64,000 nt of DNA, taken from the NCBI GenBank assembly GCA_028820655.1, contig JAPPIK010000056.1, forward strand, positions 151,880 to 215,879, read 5' to 3'. Each line of letters starts with the position of its first letter. The first letter of the stretch is position 1. A program made the translations under genes and the position numbers. Below are positions 43,856-54,000 of this stretch, piece after piece. The DNA comes from Candidatus Poribacteria bacterium. Lineage in GTDB: Bacteria; Poribacteria; WGA-4E; JAJDTR01. Under the pieces are notes generated by a model, which saw only the letters and a list, made by a program, of their open reading frames with translations, was not told where the DNA came from and made no database searches.

Positions 43856-44635
43856 ATGAAAATCCTTGCAGTTGTGACTCAAATACTTGCCGTCATTGCT
43901 ATGTGCGCGCTCCTGTTTTTGTTCATCAGACATTCCAGATGGGGGTATCAATGGCTGCGACGATGGTTTCATCACTGGATACACACTTGGAACGGTGTTG
44001 TCATCGGAAAATATATCTACACTCAAGAGAAATCAGAGGTTCAGCACTGTGTATTTGAATTGTGCCATGGCGGGGCGATTGAAACGCGCGAGGTTTGGCC
44101 ATCTACTTGGAAACAAGCTGAGATCGGGGATTACCTTATAAAGCAGCGTTGGCGCAATGGGGTAGAAAATCGACCCATGCTAGATGGCGAGGCGTCACAT
44201 ATTACCAACATCTTGGTGGAGCGGCTTTCGGTTGAAGATGAAGCGGCACGCTCGCGCGCCGTTGATGCACTCGGCCAAATAGGTGTTCCTGATGTAACTA
44301 TAACATCAGAGTTGGTTCAGATCTTGAAGAACGATACCGATCAATTACGGTCCCGAGCGGCAAGCGTTTTAGGGCAATTTGGTGAGGTAACGCAAGGGGC
44401 TATTCCGGCTCTCACAAACGCATTAACGGATAACGCGGCGCGAGTTCGAATGAATGCCGCTTGGGCATTGGGCGAAATGGGTTCGCCTGCCCGGTCGACC
44501 GTCGCAGCGCTCATAAAACTGTTGAAGACCGAACAAGACCAGAAGGTACGGTTCAACACCCTTCAAACATTAAAAAAATTTGGCACGACCGAAGCCATAA
44601 AGGCGGTCCACAAGAGTCCGAAGGTGGAAATTTGA
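43856..44635 (+). CDS. Membrane-anchored HEAT-repeat protein
   Basis: 259 residues. An N-terminal helix (LAVVTQILAVIAMCALLFLFI) is followed by a region of about 80 residues with no known family. Three to four HEAT/PBS-lyase-type repeats end it (ARSRAVDALGQIGVPD, RSRAASVLGQFGEVT, RVRMNAAWALGEMGSPA, KVRFNTLQTLKKFG). HEAT repeats make protein-binding surfaces. No partner is obvious; the gene lies between the aminotransferase and quinone oxidoreductase genes. Confidence 0.8.
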   Translation: MKILAVVTQILAVIAMCALLFLFIRHSRWGYQWLRRWFHHWIHTWNGVVIGKYIYTQEKSEVQHCVFELCHGGAIETREVWPSTWKQAEIGDYLIKQRWRNGVENRPMLDGEASHITNILVERLSVEDEAARSRAVDALGQIGVPDVTITSELVQILKNDTDQLRSRAASVLGQFGEVTQGAIPALTNALTDNAARVRMNAAWALGEMGSPARSTVAALIKLLKTEQDQKVRFNTLQTLKKFGTTEAIKAVHKSPKVEI

Positions 44636-44952
44636 TCGTTGGCACAATTGGCTGAGCGTGCGTGCTCCGAGAATCTACCGATGCGAGCGCACATATAGTT
44701 TCGATAATCGTGTAGTTGTCCGCCAAGAGACTGCACATCCGATTCCGACAAACTGCAATTCTTGTAATCACGCTCGTATACTAATTCGTAGTCCATGAGT
44801 TTCAAAAACTGAGGGTTCGTAGTAGCAATCAACCGAACGGATAGAGAGGACGATAGAGATCCCTTCATTGCGCGTCATGGCGGGCGTTAACGTTTAGATA
44901 GGAAAATCGTATTAGCTTAAACAGCAACTCCTCAAAAAGGCAGAACACAAAC
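44636..44952. other. Intergenic stretch with a degenerate repeat A copy
   Basis: No gene is supported. Near 44826-44862 a sequence with ATCAACCGAACGGATAGAG and GATAGAGATCCC resembles repeat family A. Confidence 0.45.
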
Positions 44953-45921
44953 ATGAAAACCGTACGAGTCCATGAATTTGGAGGTCCGGAAGCCCTACGA
45001 TATGAAGACGTACCCGCACCTGAGCCCGGTGTAGGAGAAGCCCGCGTCAGAATCGAAGCCATCGGGCTAAACTTTATAGATTGTTATCATCGTAAGGGAT
45101 CGTATCCTGGCACGCTACCGGTTACGCCCGGAATGGAAGCAGCCGGAGTTGTGGATTCGGTTGGTTCTGGGGTAGAAGGGCTTACAGCGGGAGACCGCGT
45201 CGCGTATGCCACGCATCAGGGTTCTTATGCCGAATACACGACCGTACCCGCGGAGAAGTTGGTGCCGGTACCGGGTGAAGTTAGCACACAGGGAGCAGCA
45301 GCAGTGATGTTACAGGGAATGACTGCACATTATCTTGCCTTCACTACTTATCCGCTCGGTCCGACAGACACCAGCCTCGTTCACGCTGCGGCAGGCGGGG
45401 TCGGTTTGCTCCTGGTCCAGATGGCGAAACGCGCGGGCGCTCGCGTAATCGGTACCGTTTCTACGGAAGAAAAAGCATCCTTGGCAAGAGAAGCCGGCGC
45501 CGATGAAATCATTCTCTATACCGAAAGCGACTTTGAGGAGGAAACCCTCCGACTGACTGACAACCAAGGGGTGAATGTCGTCTATGATTCGGTTGCAAAG
45601 ACGACTTTCGAGAAGGGGCTCAACTGTTTGAAACCCCGAGGTTATATGGTGCTCTACGGGCAGTCTAGCGGGCCCGTGTCCGAATTCAATCCTCAAATTT
45701 TGAACCAGAGAGGTTCGCTCTTTCTGACACGCCCCAGCCTGACGCACTATGCTGACGATCAGGGCGAACTGTTGGGACGGTCGGGGGATCTCTTTCAATG
45801 GATGTCGTCCGGGGAGTTGGATGTGCGGCTTGACACTACCTTCGCGCTGACGGACGCTTCTGCCGCTCATCGCTATATTGAGGGAAGACAAACGAAGGGA
45901 AAAGTGCTTCTTATACCGTAA
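44953..45921 (+). CDS. NADPH:quinone oxidoreductase
   Basis: 322 residues of the zeta-crystallin/QOR group in the medium-chain dehydrogenase family, without zinc ligands. It starts [20 protein letters not shown] and shows [15 protein letters not shown] and the nucleotide-binding [24 protein letters not shown]. The C-terminal [19 protein letters not shown] is typical. It reduces quinones with NADPH in the cytoplasm. The length is that of E. coli QorA. Confidence 0.92.
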   Translation: MKTVRVHEFGGPEALRYEDVPAPEPGVGEARVRIEAIGLNFIDCYHRKGSYPGTLPVTPGMEAAGVVDSVGSGVEGLTAGDRVAYATHQGSYAEYTTVPAEKLVPVPGEVSTQGAAAVMLQGMTAHYLAFTTYPLGPTDTSLVHAAAGGVGLLLVQMAKRAGARVIGTVSTEEKASLAREAGADEIILYTESDFEEETLRLTDNQGVNVVYDSVAKTTFEKGLNCLKPRGYMVLYGQSSGPVSEFNPQILNQRGSLFLTRPSLTHYADDQGELLGRSGDLFQWMSSGELDVRLDTTFALTDASAAHRYIEGRQTKGKVLLIP

Positions 45922-45952
45922 TGCAAGTGATTTTGGATTTACGCATCTCAGA

Positions 45953-46008
45953 TTGTAGGGAATGCAGATCTGCGTTCCTTTCCTTACGCAGTGGATTCCA
46001 TCCTACAA
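45953..46008. repeat. Nested palindromes between convergent genes
   Basis: GGAATGCAGATCTGCGTTCC (45959-45978) is a palindrome with one wobble pair. TTGTAGG (45953-45959) and CCTACAA (46002-46008) enclose the whole. It may serve as terminator for the two converging genes, and resembles the repeat at 29751-29778. Confidence 0.45.
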
Positions 46009-46016
46009 CCCTCACC

Positions 46017-49000
46017 TCACTTAAGCCTCAACGTATCATCCACCTCGGCGAGCAACTCGTTAATCTTCGCCACCGCCTCCGGATCGGGCGGGGTTTCGCC
46101 GCCGAATTCAATACGGATATTAAACTTCAGACCTGTCCCGACAGCGGCCGCGGTGATGTCTGGAATCTGATCGGACAAGTCCTGAATACCGTGCGCTTCC
46201 AGATCCGCCTCGGCGACCAGCACCCCCGTTTTCTCTCGGACGTCCTTCTTGCGTTCTTTGAGGTTTTTCGGGATCTCAAGCAGAACGTACTGAGCGCCAG
46301 CGAATTCGCAGGGCCAGTCAGCGCTTTCCTCGCTCAGCTTGAGCCAGTTCGCCTGAATGGCGCCGCTAATCGCCGTCTTCACCGTGTGCCAAGGGAGGGT
46401 CACCTCTCTCTTATTGGAGAGTGCCGTAGCGAGCGCAAGTGCGTTAGTTTTGTTATCCTTCCAAGCACCGGGGATTTCGGCTTCCATGAACTCCTGAACG
46501 GAAATGGGATCGGGCGGCGGGCGTAATGAGGCGGAAGGGCTAAGCACTCCTGAGGGTACGGTTTCATGCAGAAGTGACGCCGGACCGCTTATCAGCCACA
46601 ACATCCCCTGCTCAACGGCTTGGGACACCGCGGTATCAACATCTACCGGTTCGCATTTGGGGATAGTGAGCGGTTCTTCGTAACCCTCTTTTGGGATGCT
46701 CACGACATGTCCGCCCGCGAAATAGCCGTACAAGTCTTGAACGGTAATTTCGTCGGACGACCAAAGCCCCGGCAACTCTTGAGGTTTCAGCAGATTGGGC
46801 GGTAATTCGCTCAAGGTTGCCGACTCGGGCAGCAGCACCTCAAGGCTCGGCTCCTTGAGTGCGGGTTCGTCAATCGCCGTGCGCCAAAAGGTCCTGAATG
46901 TCCTATCCGGTCGCGCGTATTGCGCCACCCAGATCCCCTGCCGGACACCTCCCACCACCGTGTCCATAATCCCTTTGGAGCGCAGCATTTTCGGCAGTTT
47001 CGGAGATTGGGCGAAGGCGCCCACCAAATCCTTGACGCGGCGCGATTGTTCGTCGTCCCGCCACAGGTCGTAGGGACCGCCGGGCAGCATGGCTTCGGCG
47101 CTGATGGCAGTCTCTTGAATGCGCGACCGTTTGTCGTTTTTTATGATCGTAAATAGGGGTTCATCGGTCACCACCACTTTAAAGGCGTGAATCTTACCGC
47201 TTTCGTTGACCGTCACCACGATGGAGTATGCCTGCTTGACCGCGTCCGGGATGCGCATTCGCGCCGTATCCGTCTCTCTGAGCAGCATCTGTTCGCGGAT
47301 CGGATCAATCTGTTGGTCTTTGAGTTGGTTTCGCACCTCCTCCCAACCGAGATACTCGCGGACGCGGTTGCCCACCACCTCAAGCCCATCCCTGAATGGG
47401 ACGGCGAGCACGACAGCGTTGCGATTGGCGCGTGGGCGGTCGGGCGCCGTTGTTTCGTTGATGAACCGCTTGGCTTCGGCACTCGGTTTGCCGGATTCCG
47501 AGACCGCACTCGGACCGAGCACGGCGTAATGGAAATCGCCGTCGTCCTCGATATCGCGCGGCCGCGCCGGAAGATTGTGCACTCTTGCCCCTGCCGCACG
47601 CGCATCCGAAGTGAGAGCTTTTTGCTTCTCGATCATCTCAATCACTTTTGAGTCCACGAGTTCGGGAGGAACGCGAGAAGTGCAGGCGGCGTGGTGCATC
47701 TGTCGCAGGTTGGGACGATTGCCCAGCCGCCACGCCTTCGGCAACGTTGTGACGCCATCGGCATTGGGATCTCCGGTAGCAATCTCCTGCTCATCCAGAA
47801 ACCAAGAAAGTTCCGTCCAGCGGCGAAGCGCTTTCTCTAACTCTATTTTGTCCGGATTTGCGGCGCCGATCAGCACCATCAACTCTGGCGTCAACGCCTT
47901 TTGACCGATTGGCTGCGAGCTGAGGAATACCGACATGACCGCTTGCTCCATCTCTCTGCCGCTCAAACCGGTGGCTTCAGACTGGATGGCAGCCGCCTTT
48001 TCCAGTTCGCCTTCAAGAATGGGTCTCCATTCCTGCTGTTGACCCGACGCCGAATCGACGCTGGCGAAGGCGGCGAGTTCACTCGCGGCTTCCGCAAGTT
48101 CGCTCTTTCCCGGCTCGGCAAGGAAGACGTTTGGCCCAATCAGCGGGCCTGTGTCCCACTTTTCCACATCGCGCAGCGCAATAGCAAACGTGCGCAGGAT
48201 TCCTCGGGTGTTCTGGAATCGTTCAACCTGTGTCCAGCGGGTATACAGGGTTTCGGTGAGCGCCGGGTGGAAGGGATAACTGTCTAGGTACCGCTTTTCT
48301 TCCGCCCTTTGTGCCTTCTTTGTCTCCTCGTCAAGCGCCGCTATGCCGCGCAAGACCGCCGCGACTTGCGGTCGGAATGCATCCTGCTCTCCCATGGATT
48401 CCAGTGTGAAGAAACGGCGGCGCAGCACCTCCGCCACGTCCTCCTTGCTCACCGGGCTGGCATCCTCCTCCATCTGTCTGCCGAATACACCGGACACGTC
48501 GGCGAGAAGTTCTGTCCCGAGGGCGTCGTGCTTGTTGGGATCGGAGGCGCGCAGCGATGCCACCATGGCACAGCTATCCACCTTTACCACCGAGTTCGTG
48601 AGGTGTTGGAAGAAACTGATGAGCCGCCCTCGCCAACTCGCGTCGGTTTCGACCATGTCACGCAGGTACATCAGCACCTCGTCGAGGAGCACCAGCGTTG
48701 CGAGATCCTCTCGCTGCGGTTTCGACAGCAACTCCGATAATACGGGTTCGGCAGGCGGTGAGTCGCGCTCAAAGTCATTGCCATCGCCGTGAATGAATCG
48801 TAGCCCCTCGTCTCCGGCAATTTGATAAGCGAGGATGCTCCATGGACGTTTGAGCGTAGCGACCGACCCGTCGGGGCCGCGTGTTTCAACCCCCTTTTCC
48901 AGATCGATCTTGTCGAAGCACAACGCGGCGCAACGAGTGGTTGGCGGCTTCCGCCCAATGTACTCCTCAAACTCCTTGATTGAGTGTAGCTTTGGCAGTG

Positions 49001-49319
49001 CGCCAGGGTTTTCGACCAGATGCTTGAGCGTGATGAGCGTGTGCGTTTTGCCTCCGCCGTAATTCACGGAGAGTGTACGGTAGGCTTTGTCGCTCTGCCG
49101 CGCCAACCGCAGGACAACATCTTTGACCAGTTCGCGCAGGTTGTACGTGGGATACGTGAGGGTGAAGAACTCGGCGGGATCCTCGTACACCGAGCGCTTA
49201 CCCTTTTGCATCACGACATCGTACAGGTCGGCGGCAAACACCGCCAGGGAGAGTTCACCGGTTCTAAGATCGTCGCGCAGTTGAACGACCTTGTGCCACG
49301 GTTTCCATGTGGATCTCAT
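46017..49319 (-). CDS. DUF499-domain AAA-type ATPase (defence-associated)
   Basis: 1100 residues. The N-terminal ATPase has Walker A in LSVNYGGGKTHTLITLK near residue 90 and a Walker B-like LVLLDEVLMYLRDM near 200. A long helical middle (EDVAEVLRRRFF, FHPALTETLYTRW) and a C-terminal winged-helix-like part follow. DUF499 proteins (COG1483) are large predicted ATPases that repeatedly occur with DUF1156 methylases, as here 1.7 kb away on the same strand. A role in moving or regulating the defence complex on DNA is inferred. The gene is GC-rich relative to the window. A RAYT unit and a toxin-antitoxin pair now separate it from the methylase gene, so it may need its own promoter. Confidence 0.85.
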   Translation of the reverse strand: MRSTWKPWHKVVQLRDDLRTGELSLAVFAADLYDVVMQKGKRSVYEDPAEFFTLTYPTYNLRELVKDVVLRLARQSDKAYRTLSVNYGGGKTHTLITLKHLVENPGALPKLHSIKEFEEYIGRKPPTTRCAALCFDKIDLEKGVETRGPDGSVATLKRPWSILAYQIAGDEGLRFIHGDGNDFERDSPPAEPVLSELLSKPQREDLATLVLLDEVLMYLRDMVETDASWRGRLISFFQHLTNSVVKVDSCAMVASLRASDPNKHDALGTELLADVSGVFGRQMEEDASPVSKEDVAEVLRRRFFTLESMGEQDAFRPQVAAVLRGIAALDEETKKAQRAEEKRYLDSYPFHPALTETLYTRWTQVERFQNTRGILRTFAIALRDVEKWDTGPLIGPNVFLAEPGKSELAEAASELAAFASVDSASGQQQEWRPILEGELEKAAAIQSEATGLSGREMEQAVMSVFLSSQPIGQKALTPELMVLIGAANPDKIELEKALRRWTELSWFLDEQEIATGDPNADGVTTLPKAWRLGNRPNLRQMHHAACTSRVPPELVDSKVIEMIEKQKALTSDARAAGARVHNLPARPRDIEDDGDFHYAVLGPSAVSESGKPSAEAKRFINETTAPDRPRANRNAVVLAVPFRDGLEVVGNRVREYLGWEEVRNQLKDQQIDPIREQMLLRETDTARMRIPDAVKQAYSIVVTVNESGKIHAFKVVVTDEPLFTIIKNDKRSRIQETAISAEAMLPGGPYDLWRDDEQSRRVKDLVGAFAQSPKLPKMLRSKGIMDTVVGGVRQGIWVAQYARPDRTFRTFWRTAIDEPALKEPSLEVLLPESATLSELPPNLLKPQELPGLWSSDEITVQDLYGYFAGGHVVSIPKEGYEEPLTIPKCEPVDVDTAVSQAVEQGMLWLISGPASLLHETVPSGVLSPSASLRPPPDPISVQEFMEAEIPGAWKDNKTNALALATALSNKREVTLPWHTVKTAISGAIQANWLKLSEESADWPCEFAGAQYVLLEIPKNLKERKKDVREKTGVLVAEADLEAHGIQDLSDQIPDITAAAVGTGLKFNIRIEFGGETPPDPEAVAKINELLAEVDDTLRLK

Positions 49320-49622
49320 CTTTGTCTTATCCTCGTTCAGTGAAGGATTATTTTTTGGAAGTAGTCTGAATCGCGGATTAAGGGATTTCTATCAAGATTT
49401 GCTATCGCCTTCACTATTTGCTCAGTTGATCACTCCTTATTCAGTCGTTTGATCAGATTAATGAATTTTACGGATTAAGGACGCTTCATCGGCGGCATTA
49501 GCGCATTTTGTGTTTGGTCAAATGATCGTTAATCGGCGCTTCTAAAAATTGCAGACATAGGTGAGTGTTCGGTTGAAGTGGAACGTGCCGGCAGGCATGA
49601 TACCTGCGAGCGATAGGGGCAC
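49320..49622. other. Intergenic stretch before DUF499, nothing recognised
   Basis: AT-rich with several TGATCA-like palindromic hexamers near 49428-49455. It probably contains the DUF499 promoter, but no hexamer pair could be fixed. Confidence 0.4.
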
Positions 49623-49720
49623 AGAAACCGAGTTTTTTCCTACGCGGGAACACGAGATTGACAAAAATCAGGTCAATTTGCCTAATGATTTAGCGAACGT
49701 AAACCAAAAACTCGGTTTCT
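49623..49720. repeat. Inverted-repeat element B (MITE-like), copy 2
   Basis: AGAAACCGAGTTTTT (49623-49637) and AAAAACTCGGTTTCT (49706-49720) are perfect 15-bp inverted repeats. The interior matches copy 1 at 10147-10242 (ATTGAC.AAAAT.A..TCAATTT). The element contains the last codons of the toxin gene, which reads about 50 bp into it. Confidence 0.7.
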
Positions 49721-49958
49721 CTGTCAATAGGTAACAGGTTTTGTTTTTCACATCAATCGAATAAATCAACCTATATCTTCCTACCCGATAGCTATAGCAA
49801 CCTTGGAATCTCTTTTTTCGCAGTTTCTTTCCAATGAACGGCAATTCTGATATTTTTTCGATGGCATTTTCAAGACGTTGATACATTCTAGCATCCAAAC
49901 GGTTACACTGGTCATCGAACTCACCAGCCGTTTCAACACTATACCTTTCGTTTGACAT
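49668..49958 (-). CDS. RelE/ParE-type toxin with element-derived C-terminus
   Basis: 96 residues. The RelE/ParE fold is visible: an N-terminal helix pair (FDDQCNRLDARMYQRLENAIEKISELPFIGKKL) and the beta-sheet GCYSYRVGRYRLIYSIDVKNKTCYLL. The canonical end of such toxins (a histidine- or arginine-rich last strand) is missing. From about TEKPSFWFTFAKSLGKLT the protein is encoded by inverted-repeat element B. It may therefore be inactive or altered. The ATG at 49958 overlaps the end of the antitoxin gene by 20 bp. RelE-type toxins cut mRNA on the ribosome; ParE-type toxins poison gyrase. Confidence 0.78.
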   Translation of the reverse strand: MSNERYSVETAGEFDDQCNRLDARMYQRLENAIEKISELPFIGKKLRKKRFQGCYSYRVGRYRLIYSIDVKNKTCYLLTEKPSFWFTFAKSLGKLT

Positions 49959-50139
49959 CTTCCCACTTTCGACACGTACCGTTAGATATATCAGCTTTTG
50001 CTTTCTCGAAACGTTTCATAAACTCCGGGTCATTGAGCATTTCGAGTTCTTCCGGGTCGATAGAAGGGCTATATACGACAGCGCTTTCTTGAATATTAGC
50101 TGGAGTGGCTTGCGCTTCTAGCTTGTCCTTGTTATTCAT
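49939..50139 (-). CDS. Putative antitoxin of the RelE-type pair
   Basis: 66 residues, acidic (SIDPEELEMLNDPEFMKRFEKA), ending WEDVKRKV, directly upstream of and overlapping the toxin gene. Size, charge and overlap fit a type II antitoxin. No DNA-binding motif is clear, so the antitoxin family cannot be named. Confidence 0.65.
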   Translation of the reverse strand: MNNKDKLEAQATPANIQESAVVYSPSIDPEELEMLNDPEFMKRFEKAKADISNGTCRKWEDVKRKV

Positions 50140-50321
50140 GAGTTCTCTCCAGGATTCGGCGGTATGTCTTGATTCTAAAACGCCAACTTAATTTGTATAA
50201 TACCATATTATTGTATGAAATAGAAACGACAAGATTACATAGCCATACACAGCAAATGTGTATCGGATTAAACGATCGTAGGGTAGGCACGGCCCACCAG
50301 TCTTTGTAGGACCCAGCGGAA

Positions 50322-50366
50322 ATCAAGTGAATGAATAATGAGTGCGATAAAGTCTTTATGGAGATC
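50322..50366 (+). repeat. Degenerate copy of repeat family A
   Basis: ATCAAGTGAATGAATAATG, then AGTGCGATAAAG...GAGATCC; recognisable by order of the blocks. Confidence 0.4.
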
Positions 50367-50380
50367 CTGCCCGCTTTTGA

Positions 50381-50403
50381 AAGCCCCAGAGGGGCGGCAG
50401 GTG
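50381..50403 (+). repeat. REP element 1
   Basis: AAGCCCC-AGA-GGGGC hairpin followed by GGCAGGTG, left of the RAYT gene. Confidence 0.7.
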
Positions 50404-50432
50404 TATAGAAATACGAAAACCACATGCACTAT

Positions 50433-50455
50433 AAGCCCCAGCGGGGCGACAGGTG
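50433..50455 (+). repeat. REP element 2
   Basis: AAGCCCC-AGC-GGGGC hairpin followed by GACAGGTG, immediately next to the RAYT stop codon and in the same orientation as REP 1. Confidence 0.75.
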
Positions 50456-50457
50456 AA

Positions 50458-50930
50458 TCATATCCCGGGTGCGTCGTCCGAATCAAAAACGTATTTCGGA
50501 TTATAGGGAACATTGAAACGCTTCAAAAACTCAAGATATTCTTCTTTGAATGTCTGATGTGAATGATGCATCTCCTGATTCTTGATGTAACGCACAACAT
50601 CATCTAACTGAGAATGAGAATATGAGAACGCCGCAAAACCCGCTTGCCATTCAAAACGTCCAGCAACCCCCCCTTCGTGTTGATAAATTTTGACGAATTT
50701 GCTTTGATATCTCTCACCAAATCGGAAAGCGCAATGTCCGGCGCCATGCCGATGAGGATATGAATATGATCCGGCATTGAATTAATCTGTATCACTGTTT
50801 GTGTTTTGTTGGTGATAATCCGGGTGATGTATTGGTGTAATGCTTCTTTGTGCTGTTTCGGTATGAGGCATTGTCTGCCTTTTACCGCGAAGACGATGTG
50901 TAGGTAAATTTGGGTATACGTGTCGGCCAT
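50458..50930 (-). pseudogene. RAYT / IS200-like Y1 transposase, frameshifted at a G7 run
   Basis: The ATG at 50930 starts MADTYTQIYLHIVFAVKGRQ; the metal-binding MPDHIHILIG gives the H-x-H of Y1 transposases. After INTKGG the frame changes at seven consecutive C on the plus strand (50667-50673). The expected continuation (AGRFEWQAGFAAFSYSHSQLD, with the catalytic Tyr region, then IKNQEMHHSHQTFKEEYLEF) lies in the neighbouring frame and ends at TGA 50458-50460. In total about 157 residues. Either slippage at G7 makes full enzyme or the gene is broken. REP palindromes lie on both sides in opposite orientation, typical of REP-associated tyrosine transposases, which nick and spread such repeats. 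Confidence 0.8.
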
Positions 50931-50953
50931 AGTAGCCTTTTCTTAGCGCTTTT

Positions 50954-50976
50954 CACCTGTCGCCCCGCTGGGGCTT
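50954..50976 (-). repeat. REP element 3
   Basis: CACCTGTCGCCCCGCTGGGG then CTT: inverse orientation of REP 1 and 2, right of the RAYT gene. Confidence 0.75.
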
Positions 50977-51004
50977 TAGTGTATGGGACATCGCAGTTAC
51001 TATA

Positions 51005-51027
51005 CACCTTCCGCCCCGCTGGGGCTT
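51005..51027 (-). repeat. REP element 4
   Basis: CACCTTCCGCCCCGCTGGGG then CTT, 28 bp after REP 3 and 20 bp before the stop of the methylase gene. Confidence 0.7.
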
Positions 51028-51046
51028 TAAGAGCAGACCCCGCCCC

Positions 51047-54000
51047 CTATTTGCTCTCCGCATACGGGATATGCCTCTGACCCGACTCTCGCACATGCCC
51101 CTGCGCCGCGACGTGGTTGCTCAATGCCTCAAGGATCCTCCGGTCCTCCGACGCCTCGTCCGCCAACTCGATGAGCGCCTGAAGAATCTGATTGAAAAGC
51201 ATATTGCGTTGCAGCCCGCGGTCGCTCAGATAGCTGTCTACCTTTGGCTGATCGCCGGCGCGCCAGAGGTGCATCAGCTTGTGCACCTGATCAATGAGCG
51301 GCAGCGGCTGCCCGCCCGGCACCTCGAGACCGAGGTTGCGCCGTCCCCTCCGATGCCACGGTTTCAGTTTGACCTTGGCGCCGCCCCCGCTTTCCGTTTC
51401 CTCGGCGTCCTCCGCGTCGAGCGCCTCATCCGCGCTTCCCGCGCCCGATTGGCTCAGCAGGTCGTGTTGGTTGACCAGCGCGGCGTCCGAGAGGTTGCAC
51501 GACAGCGCGTAAAGGATGCAAGCGCCGACGGGGGCATCCCCCATCCCGAAGTCGTGGCGGTGCAGCAGGTAGTACGTCGTTACATCGTCCAGACCGGTCG
51601 TGAGTTCCGCATCACCATCATACGTCAAGACACGACGAACGACATAATCCACCACCATCCGCCGCACCTCCCGCAGGAACTCCGAGACGGACATCAATTC
51701 ATCTTGTGCGGTTGCCTTCTTGACGACCGGGTGCTTGCTGAAAGCTTCCAGCGCGGGACCTGTGGCTGCCCACACGAAGTCCGGGCCCCGAATGCCGGCA
51801 TCCCAAAAGTCATGGAGTTGCCCCGTGATATTCCTCCGCATGTCGTCAAGGACAGCGTTGTCCCAACCAGGGCGTGCAGGTGGGCGTTTTTTGCAGACGA
51901 GCCAGACGGACGAGGCAAGGGCAGCCGAACTCACAGATCTCAGTCGTCCTTGTCGCTCCGTCTGAATAGGCCAAGAACCATCAACCACGAAACCCGCTCG
52001 AATCAGAGCAGCTACCAGCGTCTCCCAAGCTTCTGGACTCTTACTAGCGAAAACGATGACAAGTCGTCCCTCAGGTACAAGCGCCTCGAAGCACGTCCTA
52101 AAGGCACGCTCCATTCCATCCTCATAATTGCGTTTTGATTGCACGCTATCGCCTTCAAAGCGGTTTGAATCGTCGATCAATTCTCCGTCATTCTCGTCTT
52201 CACTCCACTTGGGGCCCACCTGAGACAGAAACGCTTTACGCAGTTCGACCGAACAACTGTGTGCGAGGCGGCGGAGCCAGATATAGAAGAAATCCATCAG
52301 GTCAGAATACGGGATAGCGTCATAGTACGGTGGATCTGTAACGATAACATCATAGGTTCCTTTCTGACCCTCAATTGCCGATCTCAGTGCCACCTCGGGC
52401 TCCGATGTGTGTTTGACGGCGACTTGTAGATGATCAACAACCTTAGTCACCCACTCATAAGCACTCGTTAAGCCACCAGACGTTTTCGTAAAAGGACATA
52501 CCTCGGCGATGTCCCAAACGATTGGCAGGGCGAAACGGCTGAATTGGTGTCCCATATGCTCATTGCCGTTAACCCAGATACATCCTGTGCTTCCGTAGTC
52601 TGCCTGCCGGTCCATAATGCACGCCAAGAAGCCCACGATTGCATCCGCAATGCCATCGCCATAAATCGCCTCAATTTCTGACGCAGCTTTAGTTATCGCT
52701 TTTGTGAAGGCGCATTGAGTAGCAAGTTGCCGATTAGTAAACAACTTTCGCCACGTATCAAATCCGTAACCGTCTACCGAAAATGCGCGCGACGCCCCGA
52801 TCCCGGCTTTAGGCGTCGGTTCTTCCGGCAAACCGAAGGGAATATCCGCATAGAGGTCTTGAAGTTCTTCCTCCGTCACTTCCGCTACGGCGCGTTCATG
52901 CTCGGTCGGCAGACGGTACTCCTTCCCTTTCTGCCCTTCCATCACCACAGCCGTCATCACCGCGCCAAGCCGGCCGGCGCGCCCCTCAAGCCGGATATCC
53001 TCCATCGTCATGATCATCCTGCAGCAGGGGCAGCTTGCGCCGGTACGCGACATGGTGCCAGCGCCGAGGCGCTTGTCGTTCTCCCGCCGCTGCGCGCTGT
53101 TCCCGCCGTTTTGGGGGATGTCGGTCTCCACGCCGAACAAGACGCCGCTTCCCTTATCGTTCGGCGCCATCGTCAGCAGCACCCGTTTCCGTTCCTTCTT
53201 GCACAGCCAGCGCGTTTTGAGCAGTGGCAGCACGCCACGGCAGCCCTTGCAGGTCACGGTGCGCGCCCAGAGGTAGGCGACCGTCGGCTTGGCGATCCAG
53301 CGCGGGTTGCGCGGGTCGTTGAGGTAATCGTCGTCGAACTCGGCGTTGAGCGGATCAATCTGCGGTACACCATCCTCGTCAACCTCCAAGAGTTGCGGAG
53401 GTTGTGTCTCGTACTCCTGATCGGGGTCAAGCGGTTCGCATTCGGCATAAGTGGGGTAGTACGCCGCCAACTCTGTCCGCGCTTTTGCCAGCACCCACCT
53501 GCCCCAGGCGCGGACGTGCCAAGCGAGATCGGCTTGGAGCAGCGAATCGTCGTGGGGGAGGTGTTCCAACTGGGTTTCGTTCCCGTCGCCGTGACCGAGA
53601 CGTTGGAGCGCTGTCCGCAGTCTGTCGCTCTTGTACCCTTTCGCTTTCAGGTAGGACTCCATGAAGCCGCGGTCGGCTACCGCAAACTCTGGCAGCGGCC
53701 GCGTCTGTCCCGCCAGTTTCTGGGGGTATTCAAGCGTGCATTTCAGGATGAACCACGCCACCGGGTTGATGTCCATGGCGGTGACCTCGCAGCCGAGGCG
53801 CATGGCTTCCAACGGGATGGCGCCACCGCCGGCGAACGGGTCCAGCACTTTGGGAGCGCGTCCACCGTAGGCTTTGCGAATCTCGTCCCGGAACCACTGG
53901 AGCGCGTCGCCGTTCTCTCTCCCCCAGTGAAGGATGCCGCCCTCGGTTACCTCCTTCGTCTTCTCAATGATTCTGCCGTTCAAGCGTTTGCGTTCCGTCT

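Noticed and set aside
44563-44868. 101-codon minus-strand frame
   Set aside because: It overlaps the 3' end of the HEAT-repeat gene and lacks any recognisable motif.
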